From HRBIN12 sp964447335 (GTDB taxonomy: Bacteria; Actinomycetota; UBA4738; HRBIN12), in the NCBI GenBank assembly GCA_964447335.1, contig CAYUSA010000007.1, positions 1 to 64,000 on the forward strand: DNA of 64,000 nt, read 5' to 3'. Under the pieces are notes generated by a model. It ran no database searches. It was not told where the DNA came from and worked only from the letters and a program-made list of their open reading frames with translations. Below are positions 41,346-50,128 of this stretch, one piece after another. Position 1 is the first letter of the stretch, and every line of letters starts with the position of its first letter. A program made the position numbers and the translations under genes.

Positions 41346-42422
41346 ATGACGCCGCGCCTTCCCCGGCGGACGCCCTTCCGCGTCGCCGTCGCCATCATCG
41401 TCCTGTTGGCGCCGCTGTTGGTCGCCGCCGAGCTCCAAGACCGGCCCCCGCCGATCACGATCTCGGTGCAGGGCCGGGTCGTCCAGGTCGATCACCTCGC
41501 CACGTTCGGCGACGCGATCCGGGGGTTCTCGCTCCACGCCTCGCCCGGGCGGCTCTTCGACGTCGAGGGCCACGTGCTCAACGCGCGCGCCGAGCCCGGC
41601 GAGATCTTGCTGAACGGCGGCTCCGCCCGAAGGAGCGCGCGGCTCGCGCCCGGGGACGCGATCGTCGTCGTGGACGGGGAGAGCCGCACCGAGGGCGTCC
41701 GCCGCGTCACCGAGCGGATCGCCGGCCGGCAGCTCGGGAACCCGGCCTACACCCTCGCGACCTCCCGGATGCTCCGCATCACCCGGGTCGGGCGGATCTC
41801 CGGCAAGGTGGCGTCGACACGGTACGAGCCGGTCGGCGGCTCGAAGCGACCGCCGGCGGTCGCGCTCACGTTCGACGACGGGCCCTGGCCGCGGAGCACG
41901 CTGCGGGTCCTCGCGGTGCTGAAGCGGATGCACGTCGAGGCCACCTTCTTCATGGTCGGCTACCTGATCGAGCGCTACCCGGAGATCGTGCAGCGCGTCG
42001 AGCGCGCGGGCATGACGATCGGGACGCACTCCTGGGATCACCCGTACCGCACACCGTTCGTCGACCTCACCCCCCACCGCATCCAGACCGAGATCGAGCG
42101 CCCGGCCGACCTGCTCCGCCGGCGGTTCGACATCCGACCGACCCTGTTCCGGGCGCCGGGCGGCAGCTACGACCGCGAGGTGATCCGGCTGGCCCGCGAG
42201 GCCGGCATGCGCCTCGTGCAGTGGAGCATCGACCCGGCCGACTACCGGGACGGCGCCAGGCCCGGCGGGATCGCAAACGCGGTGCTGCGCTCGGTGCGGC
42301 CGGGGTCGATCGTGCTCCTGCACGACGGCGGGGGCGATCAGTCGGCCACGATCCGCGCCCTCCCGCGCATCATCCGCGGCATCCGCGACATGGGGCTGGA
42401 GCTCGTCGCGATCCCGGCATGA
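41346..42422 (+). CDS. Polysaccharide deacetylase (NodB homology domain), exported
   Basis: A 358-residue carbohydrate esterase 4 family protein. The N-terminal helix (FRVAVAIIVLLAPLLVAAEL) is a signal or anchor. Residues ~35-160 form a domain without a clear family, and ~170-358 the NodB fold with all five motifs: TFDDGP with the catalytic and metal Asp, HSWDHP with two metal His, FRAPGGSY, the WSIDPADY strand and VLLHDGG with the catalytic His. It would remove acetyl groups from peptidoglycan or another cell-surface polymer. ATG 41346 has no ribosome site; CACAAT at 41334-41339 might be a leaderless -10. Confidence 0.9.
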   Translation: MTPRLPRRTPFRVAVAIIVLLAPLLVAAELQDRPPPITISVQGRVVQVDHLATFGDAIRGFSLHASPGRLFDVEGHVLNARAEPGEILLNGGSARRSARLAPGDAIVVVDGESRTEGVRRVTERIAGRQLGNPAYTLATSRMLRITRVGRISGKVASTRYEPVGGSKRPPAVALTFDDGPWPRSTLRVLAVLKRMHVEATFFMVGYLIERYPEIVQRVERAGMTIGTHSWDHPYRTPFVDLTPHRIQTEIERPADLLRRRFDIRPTLFRAPGGSYDREVIRLAREAGMRLVQWSIDPADYRDGARPGGIANAVLRSVRPGSIVLLHDGGGDQSATIRALPRIIRGIRDMGLELVAIPA

Positions 42423-42438
42423 GGGCAGCCGACCGGCG

Positions 42439-42444
42439 TACGAT
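42439..42444 (+). promoter_or_regulatory. Candidate -10 box TACGAT for the AlkD-like gene
   Basis: TACGAT lies 24 bases before GTG 42469, giving a leader of about 18 bases that contains the strong site GGGAGGAGG. Confidence 0.4.
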
Positions 42445-42468
42445 GCCCCTCGCCGGGAGGAGGGCCCC

Positions 42469-43167
42469 GTGGAACGCGTCCGCGATGTGCTGAAGCAGCT
42501 GAACGCGATGGCCGACCATTCGCGCCTGGCCGGCATGGCGCGCTACGGCATCGCGACGGACAAGGCGCTCGGCATCACCGTCACCGAGCTCCGCGCGCTC
42601 GCGCGCACGCTCGGCCGCGACCACGACCTCGCCGCCGAGCTCTGGGAGACCGAGATCCACGAGGCCAGGCTCCTCGCCACGATGGTCGACGAGCCGGCGC
42701 GCGTGACCGAGGCGCAGATGGAGGCCTGGGTCCACGACCTCGACTCGTGGGATCTGTGCGACGGCCTGTGCGGCAACCTGTTCGACCGCACCCGCTTCGC
42801 GTTCCGCAAGGCCGTCGAGTGGAGCGCCCGCGACGACGAGTTCGTGAAGCGCGCCGGCTTCGCGCTCATGGCGTGGGCGGCCGTCCATCGCAAGGACGCC
42901 GAGGACGAACAGTTCGCGGTCTTCCTGCCGATCATCCGAGCCGAGGCGACCGACGACCGCAACTACGTGAAGAAGGCGGTGAACTGGGCGCTTCGCCAGA
43001 TCGGCAAACGCAGCCCCGAGCTCAATCGCAAGGCCGTCGAGACCGCCACGCAGATCCAGCACATGGACTCGCGCTCGGCGCGGTGGATCGGCTCGGATGC
43101 CCTGCGCGAGCTGACGAGCGACGCGGTTCGGGAGCGACTGGCCGCGTCCGCGACGCGAACGTCCTAG
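42469..43167 (+). CDS. DNA alkylation repair enzyme, AlkD-like
   Basis: A 232-residue all-helical HEAT-repeat-like glycosylase that removes bulky or cationic alkylated bases. Family features: ALGITVTELRALARTLGRDH near the N-terminus, VDLDSWD-like motif as HDLDSWDLCDGLCGNLF (Asp and Trp of the active-site groove) and NYVKKAVNWALRQIGKR. Start GTG 42469 has GGGAGGAGG upstream. It stands alone, not in a repair operon. Its TAG shares CTAG with the convergent F420-type gene. Confidence 0.9.
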   Translation: MERVRDVLKQLNAMADHSRLAGMARYGIATDKALGITVTELRALARTLGRDHDLAAELWETEIHEARLLATMVDEPARVTEAQMEAWVHDLDSWDLCDGLCGNLFDRTRFAFRKAVEWSARDDEFVKRAGFALMAWAAVHRKDAEDEQFAVFLPIIRAEATDDRNYVKKAVNWALRQIGKRSPELNRKAVETATQIQHMDSRSARWIGSDALRELTSDAVRERLAASATRTS

Positions 43168-44099
43168 AGCGCGAGCAGCGCCGGCGCGAGCTCCCGCAGC
43201 TGCGGCAGGCAAACATCGTTCTCGTCCTCGGACACCACCTGCACGCAGACGTGGTCGGCACCGGCATCGAGGTGCGCACGCACGCGGTTCGCGATCTGGT
43301 CGACGTCGCCCCAAGCGACGACGGCGTCGATCACGGCGTCGCTGCCCTGCCCTGCGATGTCGGCGTCGGACCACCCCATGCGCTTGAGGTTGTTCCCGTA
43401 GTTCGTCGTCTGCAGGTAGTGCACGGCGAAGCTGCGCGCGATGCTCCGCGCCTCCGACGGTTCGGTCGCGAGCACGACGGTCTGCTCCACGGCGAGCACC
43501 GGCTCGGGGCCGAGCCGTCGCCGGGCGAACGCGGTGTGCTCCACCGGGACGAAGTACGGGTGGGCGCCGAGAGCGCGCTCACCCGCGAGCTCGAGCATCC
43601 GCGGCCCGAGCGCGGCGAGCATCCGTCGCGGCTCCGCCTCCGGCTCGAGCGCCGACGATGCCGATCGGTCCATCGCGTCGAGGTAGTCGCGCATGTGGCC
43701 CCACGGGCGCTCGTACCGCCCGCCGCGGCGGGTGACCGACGGCGCGTGGCTCACGCCGATGCCGAGGAGGAACCGGTCGGGGTACGCGTCGGTGAGCATC
43801 CGCCAGCCGTTCGCCATCGCGACGGGGTCGCGCGCCCAGATGTTCGCGATACCGCTCGCGATCACCGTGCGCTCGGTGGACGCGAGCAGCCACGCGGCGT
43901 GGCTGAACGCCTCGCGGCTCGTGACGCTCTCGGGGAACCAGATCGCCGGGAAGCCGAGCGACTCGATCTCGGCCGCCGCGCCGCGCTCCTCGGCGGCCGT
44001 CTGCGCCTCGAGCGTGAAGCTCCAAACGCCGACCCTGCCGAGGGCCTCACGGAGCGCGGCGCGCTCCTCCCGCATGCCGCTGCCGAGCTGTTCATCCAT
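43164..44099 (-). CDS. LLM class oxidoreductase, probably F420-dependent
   Basis: A 311-residue TIM-barrel protein of the luciferase-like monooxygenase family. It begins with the barrel strand VGVWSFTLEAQ, then EIESLGFPAIWFPES, IASGIANIWARDP, LLGIGVSHAP and a C-terminal DAGADHVCVQVV, the pattern of a mycobacterial-type F420 oxidoreductase group. The cofactor is inferred from family resemblance. ATG 44099 has no ribosome site but TAGGGT 9 bases upstream on the minus strand, so it is probably leaderless. Confidence 0.87.
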   Translation of the reverse strand: MDEQLGSGMREERAALREALGRVGVWSFTLEAQTAAEERGAAAEIESLGFPAIWFPESVTSREAFSHAAWLLASTERTVIASGIANIWARDPVAMANGWRMLTDAYPDRFLLGIGVSHAPSVTRRGGRYERPWGHMRDYLDAMDRSASSALEPEAEPRRMLAALGPRMLELAGERALGAHPYFVPVEHTAFARRRLGPEPVLAVEQTVVLATEPSEARSIARSFAVHYLQTTNYGNNLKRMGWSDADIAGQGSDAVIDAVVAWGDVDQIANRVRAHLDAGADHVCVQVVSEDENDVCLPQLRELAPALLAL

Positions 44100-44108
44100 C
44101 GCCGAGCG

Positions 44109-44114
44109 ACCCTA
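44109..44114 (-). promoter_or_regulatory. Candidate leaderless -10 box TAGGGT
   Basis: TAGGGT on the minus strand ends 9 bases before ATG 44099 of the F420-type gene. Confidence 0.45.
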
Positions 44115-44126
44115 CCAGACGAGACC

Positions 44127-44146
44127 CAGGGGGCCGGAACCCCCTG
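44127..44146. terminator. Candidate terminator of the MMPL gene
   Basis: CAGGGGG and CCCCCTG (perfect 7-base arms) around CCGGAA, 27 bases after the MMPL stop on the minus strand and before the promoter of the next gene. No T tract. Confidence 0.5.
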
Positions 44147-44173
44147 CGTCCGAACCCTCTCGCGCTCCCCCGA

Positions 44174-46534
44174 TCAGCGCTCCACGTTCGCCGGCACGGT
44201 CTCGGCCTCGGTGACGAGGACCGGCTCTTGCCCCGGCTCATGGCCCTCGACGTCGACCTTCGGCAACCACTCGAGCCACCTCGGCAGGTACCAGTTCCGG
44301 TCGCCGAGGAGCTTCATGCTGGCCGGCACGAGGATCGACCGGACGATGGTGGCGTCCATCAACACGGCGATCGCGAGGCCGAAGCCCATCTGCTCGAGCA
44401 ACGTCAGCCGCCCCATCGCGAAGCCGCTGAACACGGCGACCATGATCACGGCCGCGCCGGTGATGATGCCTCCGGTCGTGCGAAGCCCGTAGGCCACGGA
44501 CTCCGCGTTGTCGCCGGTCCTGTCGTAGCGTTCCCGGATCCGTGAGAGCAGGAACACGTGGTAGTCCATCGACAGGCCGAACAGGATCGAGAACAGGAAC
44601 AGCGGAAGCCACGCCTCGATGGCGGATACGCGCTGGAACCCCGAGATGTCGGCGACGAACCTGCCGACCGAGTTCATCGAGCGCTCGATCCAACTCCCGT
44701 TCGGGTCTCCCTGCTGGAAGACCAGGACGATCAGGCCGTAGGCCGCGCCCACGGACAGCAGGTTCAGGATGATCGCCTTGATCGGCACGACGATCGACCG
44801 GAACACGACCGTCAGCAGCATGAACGACAGGCTCAGCACCAGCACGAAGATCCAGGGCGTGTACCGGTCCGAGACGTCGAAGAAGTCCTTCACGAACGCG
44901 GTCTCGCCGCCGACGAGCACCTCGGCTCCGGTCGACCCGAACGCCTCGGGCACGTACTCGGCGCGGAGTCGCTCGATGATCTGCACGGCGTCCTCGCTGG
45001 TCGTGTCCACGGCCTCGCCGGCAAGTGGGATGTTGATCAGCGTGAGCTCGCCGTCAGGGCTCACCTGCGGCGCCTCGGGCGTTCCGAGCAGCGGCTCGTC
45101 GGCGACTAGCGCCCCCAGCTGCGAGATGCCCTGCCGGATCGCGGGATCCTCCGCGCTGCCCAGAACCACGACCTGTGCGGGAGAGTCCAGGCCGGTCCTC
45201 GGGAACAAGGTGATGAGGGCGTTGAAGGCCTGCTTCGTCGGGATCTCGTCCGGCAAGGAGCTGATGCCCGACATGCCGGACTTGATGCCGCGCCCGGCGT
45301 CCTCGGGGTGAGCCTGCAGGAAGAAGGGCAGCGCGGCCACGATCAGGATGCCGGCCGACAGGACGAGGCTCACGATCGGACGGCGCATGACCCCGCGGGT
45401 GATGGTGTCCCAGAAACCGCCCTCACGGCCGTGCTCCATATCGCGCTTGCGCCCGAAGATGCGGCCTGTGTTGATCCGGTCGCCCAGGAGCCCGAGGAGC
45501 GCCGGCAGCAGCGTGAGCGACGCCGCCACCGACACCAGGACGACGACGATCGCGCCACCCGCGAGACTCCGGAAGATCGTGGTCGGCACGATCAACATGC
45601 CGGCGAGCGCGAGGACCACCGTCATGCCGCTGAAGAACACGGCGCGGTTGGCCGTCGCTCCGGAGGCGCCGATCGCGTCGAGCCTGTCCCGGCCCCGGGC
45701 GCGCTCCTCCCGGTAGCGGGAGACGATGAAGAGCGAGTAGTCGATACCGACCGCCAGACCCATCATCGAGATCATGTTGGGCGCGAAGAAGCTGAACCGC
45801 CAGAGCTGACCGATCAGCGCCACGATGCCGAGCGTCACGACGATGGCGAAGATCCCCATCACGATCGGGGTCACACCGGCGACGATCGCGCCGAACACGA
45901 TCACCAGCACGATCAGGGCAACGATCACGCCGATCGACTCGCCGAAGCGCAGGTCCTCCTCCGAGACCTTCTTGAAGTCCTCGGTCGACGTCGCCTGGCC
46001 GAGGACGTAGGCCTCGAACCCCTCGCCGCTCGCGCCCTCGCGGATCTTCTCCAGGTCCGCGACGTGCTCGGCGGCGGTGTCGACGTCGCCCGCCATCACC
46101 ACCGTGAACAGAACCGCGTTCCCCTCCTGCGACGGGAAGGGCCCGAGCGCGGAAAGGAGCGGGTCGGCCGCCGTCTCCGGCGCCGGCGGGAACCGCGGCG
46201 GGACCGCCTCGACGGCCCCAGGCCCCAGCGCGGCGATGTCCTGGAGGACGCGGTTCACGCGCTCGAGGAAGGCCGGGTCCTGCACGGACCCGCTCTCCGA
46301 CGCGAGTATGAAGGTCTCGGTGGCCCGGTCCGGTCCCGTGAGCTTCTCCTGGAGGATCAGGTCGGCGCGCTTGGCCTCGGGCGTGTTGGTGAAGTTGAAG
46401 TCGGTCGTCAGCGCCGGGCCCAGGAGCGCGCCCGCGGCCATCCCTCCCGACACGAGCACTGCGAGCCAGATCACGATCGTCCGCCAGGGGTGGCGACTGC
46501 TCGCGCGAGCGAGCGACTCGGGGTTCAGCTTCAT
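44174..46534 (-). CDS. MMPL/RND family transporter
   Basis: A 786-residue membrane exporter with about twelve helices in two halves. The first half has the proton-relay helix MMGLAVGIDYSLFIVSRYREE and the second LFGLSMDYHVFLLSRIRERY, the paired GxDYxxF...R signatures of MmpL/HpnN-like proteins; both halves carry a large extracytoplasmic domain between helices 1-2 and 7-8. It would export lipids, drugs or hydrophobic compounds using the proton gradient. ATG 46534 has GAAGGAGAG upstream. It is divergent from a TetR gene, with a strong palindromic operator between, so inducible expression is likely. Confidence 0.93.
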   Translation of the reverse strand: MKLNPESLARASSRHPWRTIVIWLAVLVSGGMAAGALLGPALTTDFNFTNTPEAKRADLILQEKLTGPDRATETFILASESGSVQDPAFLERVNRVLQDIAALGPGAVEAVPPRFPPAPETAADPLLSALGPFPSQEGNAVLFTVVMAGDVDTAAEHVADLEKIREGASGEGFEAYVLGQATSTEDFKKVSEEDLRFGESIGVIVALIVLVIVFGAIVAGVTPIVMGIFAIVVTLGIVALIGQLWRFSFFAPNMISMMGLAVGIDYSLFIVSRYREERARGRDRLDAIGASGATANRAVFFSGMTVVLALAGMLIVPTTIFRSLAGGAIVVVLVSVAASLTLLPALLGLLGDRINTGRIFGRKRDMEHGREGGFWDTITRGVMRRPIVSLVLSAGILIVAALPFFLQAHPEDAGRGIKSGMSGISSLPDEIPTKQAFNALITLFPRTGLDSPAQVVVLGSAEDPAIRQGISQLGALVADEPLLGTPEAPQVSPDGELTLINIPLAGEAVDTTSEDAVQIIERLRAEYVPEAFGSTGAEVLVGGETAFVKDFFDVSDRYTPWIFVLVLSLSFMLLTVVFRSIVVPIKAIILNLLSVGAAYGLIVLVFQQGDPNGSWIERSMNSVGRFVADISGFQRVSAIEAWLPLFLFSILFGLSMDYHVFLLSRIRERYDRTGDNAESVAYGLRTTGGIITGAAVIMVAVFSGFAMGRLTLLEQMGFGLAIAVLMDATIVRSILVPASMKLLGDRNWYLPRWLEWLPKVDVEGHEPGQEPVLVTEAETVPANVER

Positions 46535-46584
46535 AGGTCTCTCTCCTTCTCGGGACCCCGCATCGCCGGGAGACGACGCACGGT

Positions 46585-46624
46585 CTATGCTTACACCGTA
46601 CGCAGCATAGGTGTACGCTGTAAG
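46585..46624. promoter_or_regulatory. Overlapping inverted repeats, candidate TetR operator between MMPL and TetR genes
   Basis: Two palindromes interlock: a 35-base imperfect one with ends CTTACA (46590-46595) and TGTAAG (46619-46624) and internal GTAC copies at 46597-46600 and 46613-46616, and CTATGC (46585) paired with GCATAG (46605). Together they cover about 40 bases and contain possible -10 boxes for both directions (TACGCT at 46614 for the TetR gene). Confidence 0.65.
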
Positions 46625-46650
46625 GTGTCAACAGGAGGGGACGGATCGGT

Positions 46651-47349
46651 ATGCCCGGCAAGACCAGGATGACAGAGAAGGATGGCGGCGCGGGTGTGAG
46701 CGCCCGCCGCGAGCCCCTCACACGTGGACGGATCCTCGAGGCTGCGCTCCGGATCATGGACGAGGAGGGACTGGAGGCCGTCACGATGCGCCGCGTCGGG
46801 CGCGAGCTCGGCGTCGAGGCCATGTCGCTGTACAACCACGTCGCCGACAAGGACGACATCCTGAACGGCGTCACCGAGAAGGTGATGTCCGAGTTCGAGT
46901 TCCCCGAGGAGACCGGCGACTGGCGCGAGGACGCCCGCGGCGCAGCGCACGCATGGCGCAGACTCCTCAAGAAGCACCCGAACGTGATGATCCTGCTCTC
47001 GGAGCGACGGTCTCCGATCTCGGCCGAGGAGGCCCTGCGCCCGACCGAGCACGCGCTCGCGATCCTGCAGCGCGTCGGCCTGTCTGCCGAGGAGACGGTT
47101 CGCGCCTTCCGAGCCTTCGGCGGCTACATCCAGGGATTCGTGCTGATGGAGATCGCGAACATGTTCGGACCCGGTGAGGCCGAGGCACCGGAACGACCCA
47201 GCGCAGATTGGGTGTCGGAGCTCCCCCAGAGCCTGTTCCCGACGCTGATCGCGCACGCGCCCTACCTGTTGCACTGCAACCCGGAAGCCGACTTCGACTT
47301 CGGGCTCGAGCTCATGATCCGCGGGCTCGAGCCGCGGACCGCTCACTAG
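46651..47349 (+). CDS. TetR family regulator (with TetR_C-like C-terminal domain)
   Basis: A 232-residue repressor. After an ~18-residue leader the helix-turn-helix is RGRILEAALRIMDEEGLEAVTMRRVGRELGVEAMSLYNHVADKDDI in sequence, read in three short blocks: TRGRILEAAL, VTMRRVGREL and MSLYNHVADK. The YNHVADKDD form is typical of TetR proteins with the tetracycline-repressor-like C-terminal domain, which fills the rest. It probably controls the divergent MMPL exporter and itself. ATG 46651 follows AGGAGGGG by about 10 bases; ATG 46669 is an alternative. Its TAG shares CTAG with the convergent kbl-like gene. Confidence 0.9.
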   Translation: MPGKTRMTEKDGGAGVSARREPLTRGRILEAALRIMDEEGLEAVTMRRVGRELGVEAMSLYNHVADKDDILNGVTEKVMSEFEFPEETGDWREDARGAAHAWRRLLKKHPNVMILLSERRSPISAEEALRPTEHALAILQRVGLSAEETVRAFRAFGGYIQGFVLMEIANMFGPGEAEAPERPSADWVSELPQSLFPTLIAHAPYLLHCNPEADFDFGLELMIRGLEPRTAH

Positions 47350-48524
47350 CGCAGGCCGAGCTCCGAGCCGACGCGCGCGAACACGTCCAGGGCCTCGGTC
47401 AGATCCTCCTGCGTGTGCTCGGCCGTCACGATGGTGCGGACGCGCGCCTCCCCCTTGGCGACGGTCGGGAACACGATCGCCGGGCAGAACACGCCCTCCT
47501 CGAACAGTCGCCGCGCGAACGCCTGCGTCTTCTCCTCGTCGCCGGTGATGGCCGGGGTGATCGGCGTCTCGCTCATGCCGGTGTCGAACCCGAGCTCCTG
47601 CAGGCCGGCCTTGAAGGAACGGGTGTTGGCCCACAAGCGCTCGAGCCGCTCGGGCTCGTCGCGGATGATGTCGAGCGCCTCGAGGCACGCGGCGGTCACC
47701 GCCGGCGGCGTGCTCGTCGAGAACAGGTACGGCCGGCCGCGGTTCACGAGCCACTCGATCAGGTGGTGCGGCCCGGCGATGAACCCTCCGAGCACGCCGA
47801 TCGCCTTCGACAGCGTGCCGACCTGCACGTCGACCCGACCGTGCAGGTCGAAGTGGTCGACGGTCCCGGCGCCGCCCGTCCCGAGCACCCCCGAGGCGTG
47901 CGCGTCGTCCAGCATCATGATCGCGCCGTGCTTCTCGGCGACCTCGACGAGGGCGGGCAGCGGCGCGATATCGCCGTCCATCGAGAACACGCCGTCGGTG
48001 ACCAGCAGTTGACGCCTGCCCGGTCGTGCGGTCTCGGCGAGGAGGGCATCGGCGTGCTCGGCGTCCTTGTGCTCGAAGACCCTGATCTCGGCGCGCGACA
48101 GCCGGGCGCCGTCGATGATCGAGGCGTGGTTCAGCCGGTCCGAGACGATCACGTCCTGCTTGTCGAGGATCGCGGCCACCGTCCCCGCGTTCGCCGTGAA
48201 GCCCGACTGGAACATCAGCGCATGTTCGGCGTGCTTGAAGTCGGCGAAGCGGCGCTCGAGCTCCAGGTGCACCGACATCGTCCCGGCGATCGTCCGGACG
48301 GCGGCGCTGCCGGCGCCGAGCTCGCGCGCGGCCCGTGCCGCGGCCTCGTTCATCCGTGGGTGGCTCGCGAGACCCAGGTAGTTGTTCGATGCGAGGTTGA
48401 TCACGTCGCGCCCATCGAACCGCGCGCGAGCGCCGGTCGGCCCCTCGAGCGTGCGCGGGTGGAGCGCGAGACCCTGCTGCTCGAGCTCCTGCAGCCTGTC
48501 CTTCAGGTACTCGAGCGCGCCCAT
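47346..48524 (-). CDS. kbl: Glycine C-acetyltransferase (2-amino-3-ketobutyrate CoA ligase), alpha-oxoamine synthase family
   Basis: A 392-residue PLP enzyme. Motifs: INLASNNYLGLASHP near the N-terminus, the Asp/His pair in MMLDDAHASGVLG and the Schiff-base Lys in VGTLSKAIGVLGG. This family also includes BioF, and the two are hard to separate by eye. The tdh-like gene 540 bases further on the same strand makes cleavage of 2-amino-3-ketobutyrate to glycine and acetyl-CoA the better choice. ATG 48524 is probably leaderless, with TAGCGT (48539-48534, minus) 9 bases upstream. Confidence 0.85.
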   Translation of the reverse strand: MGALEYLKDRLQELEQQGLALHPRTLEGPTGARARFDGRDVINLASNNYLGLASHPRMNEAAARAARELGAGSAAVRTIAGTMSVHLELERRFADFKHAEHALMFQSGFTANAGTVAAILDKQDVIVSDRLNHASIIDGARLSRAEIRVFEHKDAEHADALLAETARPGRRQLLVTDGVFSMDGDIAPLPALVEVAEKHGAIMMLDDAHASGVLGTGGAGTVDHFDLHGRVDVQVGTLSKAIGVLGGFIAGPHHLIEWLVNRGRPYLFSTSTPPAVTAACLEALDIIRDEPERLERLWANTRSFKAGLQELGFDTGMSETPITPAITGDEEKTQAFARRLFEEGVFCPAIVFPTVAKGEARVRTIVTAEHTQEDLTEALDVFARVGSELGLR

Positions 48525-48533
48525 CAAGCCGGA

Positions 48534-48539
48534 ACGCTA
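48534..48539 (-). promoter_or_regulatory. Candidate leaderless -10 box TAGCGT for the kbl-like gene
   Basis: TAGCGT on the minus strand, 9 bases before ATG 48524. Only 11 bases separate it from the plus-strand TAGGCT at 48551. Confidence 0.45.
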
Positions 48540-48550
48540 CCGCATCAGGC

Positions 48551-48556
48551 TAGGCT
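48551..48556 (+). promoter_or_regulatory. Candidate -10 box TAGGCT for the DUF6941-like gene
   Basis: TAGGCT lies 26 bases before GTG 48583, leaving a leader of about 20 bases with GGAGGG as ribosome site. Confidence 0.45.
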
Positions 48557-48582
48557 GTCATCATGGTCCGAACGGAGGGCGC

Positions 48583-49053
48583 GTGACCGGCATCCGGGCC
48601 GAGGGATTCCTAGCCGACTCGGTCGTCGCCGCTGAGGGGAAGCTCTACGTCCAGGGCGCGGGGTGGAACCGGATCGTGGTCGGTGCCTTTCCCGCGCGGC
48701 ACGACCGGATCGGCATCGCGCTCCTCCTGCGGGCCGAGCCCACCGCCAGAGGCTCCCACCGGTTCGAGCTGAGGGTGCTCGGCCCCGACGGCCGCGAGCT
48801 CCCGTTCGGGGGCTCGGGCGGCGCGGAGATCCGTCCCAGCGGAGAAGTGACGATCCGCGGTGGGCCGGCGCACGATGCGGAGGAGACGGTGATCCCGCTC
48901 GCGATCAACCTGGACGGCATGGTCTTCGAGCATCCGGGACCCTACCGGTTCGTCCTGTCGGTGGACGGCGAAGACCGGCTGACCCTCCGGTTCGGCGTAC
49001 AGCTACGCGCCGGGGAGACACCGCCGGTGAGCGGCGGCGGCGGCTACCTCTGA
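48583..49053 (+). CDS. Conserved hypothetical protein, DUF6941-like
   Basis: A 156-residue soluble protein. The opening LADSVVAAEGKLYVQGAGWNRI, with the KLYVxGxGW core, then a beta-rich body ending PGPYRFVLSVDGEDR, resembles an actinobacterial family of unknown function (DUF6941, from memory). No signal or membrane segment is seen. GTG 48583 has GGAGGG a few bases upstream. It lies antisense between the kbl-like and tdh-like genes. Confidence 0.65.
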   Translation: MTGIRAEGFLADSVVAAEGKLYVQGAGWNRIVVGAFPARHDRIGIALLLRAEPTARGSHRFELRVLGPDGRELPFGGSGGAEIRPSGEVTIRGGPAHDAEETVIPLAINLDGMVFEHPGPYRFVLSVDGEDRLTLRFGVQLRAGETPPVSGGGGYL

Positions 49054-49059
49054 CCCTGC

Positions 49060-50121
49060 TCAGCCGGCCGGGAACACGATCACCTTCGCCGCGTGCCCCG
49101 AGGCAGCCGTGGCGAAGGCCTGGTCGAACTCATCCAGCTTGAACCGGTGCGTGATGACCGGCGTGACGTCCACCCGACCGGTCGAGAGCAGCGTCGTCGT
49201 CTGTTGCCACGTCCGGAACATCTCGCGCCCCGTGATGCCGAGGATCCGCGCCTCCTTGAAGATGACCTGATCGTTCAGGTCGAGCGTGACGGGGCCATCC
49301 GGCAGTCCGAGGAGCGACATCCGCCCGCCCCGCGCGAGCATCCGCGTGCCCTGATCGATCGCCCGCGCGTTGCCCGACATCTCGAGCACGACCTCGGCAC
49401 CGACGCCGCCGGTCTCACGCAGGACGACCTCGACGGGGTCCTCGACCTTCGGGTCCACCAAGAGGTCGGCGCCCATCGTCCCCGCGAGCGCGCGTCGCTC
49501 GTCGTTCGGCTCGATCGCGAACACCTTCCACGCACCGAGCGCCCGCGCGATGCCGACGGAGAACAGCCCGATCGGACCGCACCCGATCACCGCCACCGGG
49601 TTCGTGAGAAGGTCCTCGCCGCCCTCGGTGCCGAACGCGGCGTGCACCGCGTTCCCGAAGGGCTCCATGATCGAGGCCACGTCCGGGTGGATGCCCTCCC
49701 CCACGATCCAGGCGTTCTCGGCCGGGATGACCACGTACTCGGCGAACGCTCCGTCCGTGTCCACGCCCAGGATCCGCAGGTTCTGGCAGATGTGAGCCCG
49801 ACCGGTGCGACAGGTGGCGCAGTGGCCGCAGGCGATGTGGGTCTCGGCCGCGACGAACGCGCCGGGCTTCACGTGGTGGACCTCGGAGCCGACGGCTTCG
49901 ACGGTGCCGGCGACCTCGTGGCCGAACGTCATGGGGATGCGCGGGATCCGGCTCTCGGCCCACTCGTTCCAGTCGTGGATGTGCAGGTCGGTGCCGCAGA
50001 TCGATGCGGCATGGACGCGGATGAGGACCTCGTCCTCGCCGGGTGAGGGGATGGGTATCTCGGTGAGCTCGGCCCCAGGGCCGGCGTGGGTCTTGCGGAG
50101 CGCCCGCATGGTCCCGCCCAT
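49060..50121 (-). CDS. tdh: L-threonine 3-dehydrogenase (zinc-dependent MDR family)
   Basis: A 353-residue medium-chain dehydrogenase. Catalytic zinc ligands are Cys in SICGTDLHIHDWNEWAESRI (the TDxHIxxWxxWA stretch is typical of Tdh) and His-Glu in TFGHEVAG; the structural zinc Cys are in CGHCATCRTGRAHIC. The NAD-binding motif is VIGCGPIGLFSVG. It oxidises L-threonine to 2-amino-3-ketobutyrate, the substrate of the kbl-like enzyme nearby. ATG 50121 is probably leaderless (TAGGCT 7 bases upstream); ATG 50109 is an internal alternative. Confidence 0.9.
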   Translation of the reverse strand: MGGTMRALRKTHAGPGAELTEIPIPSPGEDEVLIRVHAASICGTDLHIHDWNEWAESRIPRIPMTFGHEVAGTVEAVGSEVHHVKPGAFVAAETHIACGHCATCRTGRAHICQNLRILGVDTDGAFAEYVVIPAENAWIVGEGIHPDVASIMEPFGNAVHAAFGTEGGEDLLTNPVAVIGCGPIGLFSVGIARALGAWKVFAIEPNDERRALAGTMGADLLVDPKVEDPVEVVLRETGGVGAEVVLEMSGNARAIDQGTRMLARGGRMSLLGLPDGPVTLDLNDQVIFKEARILGITGREMFRTWQQTTTLLSTGRVDVTPVITHRFKLDEFDQAFATAASGHAAKVIVFPAG

Positions 50122-50128
50122 CTTGGGC

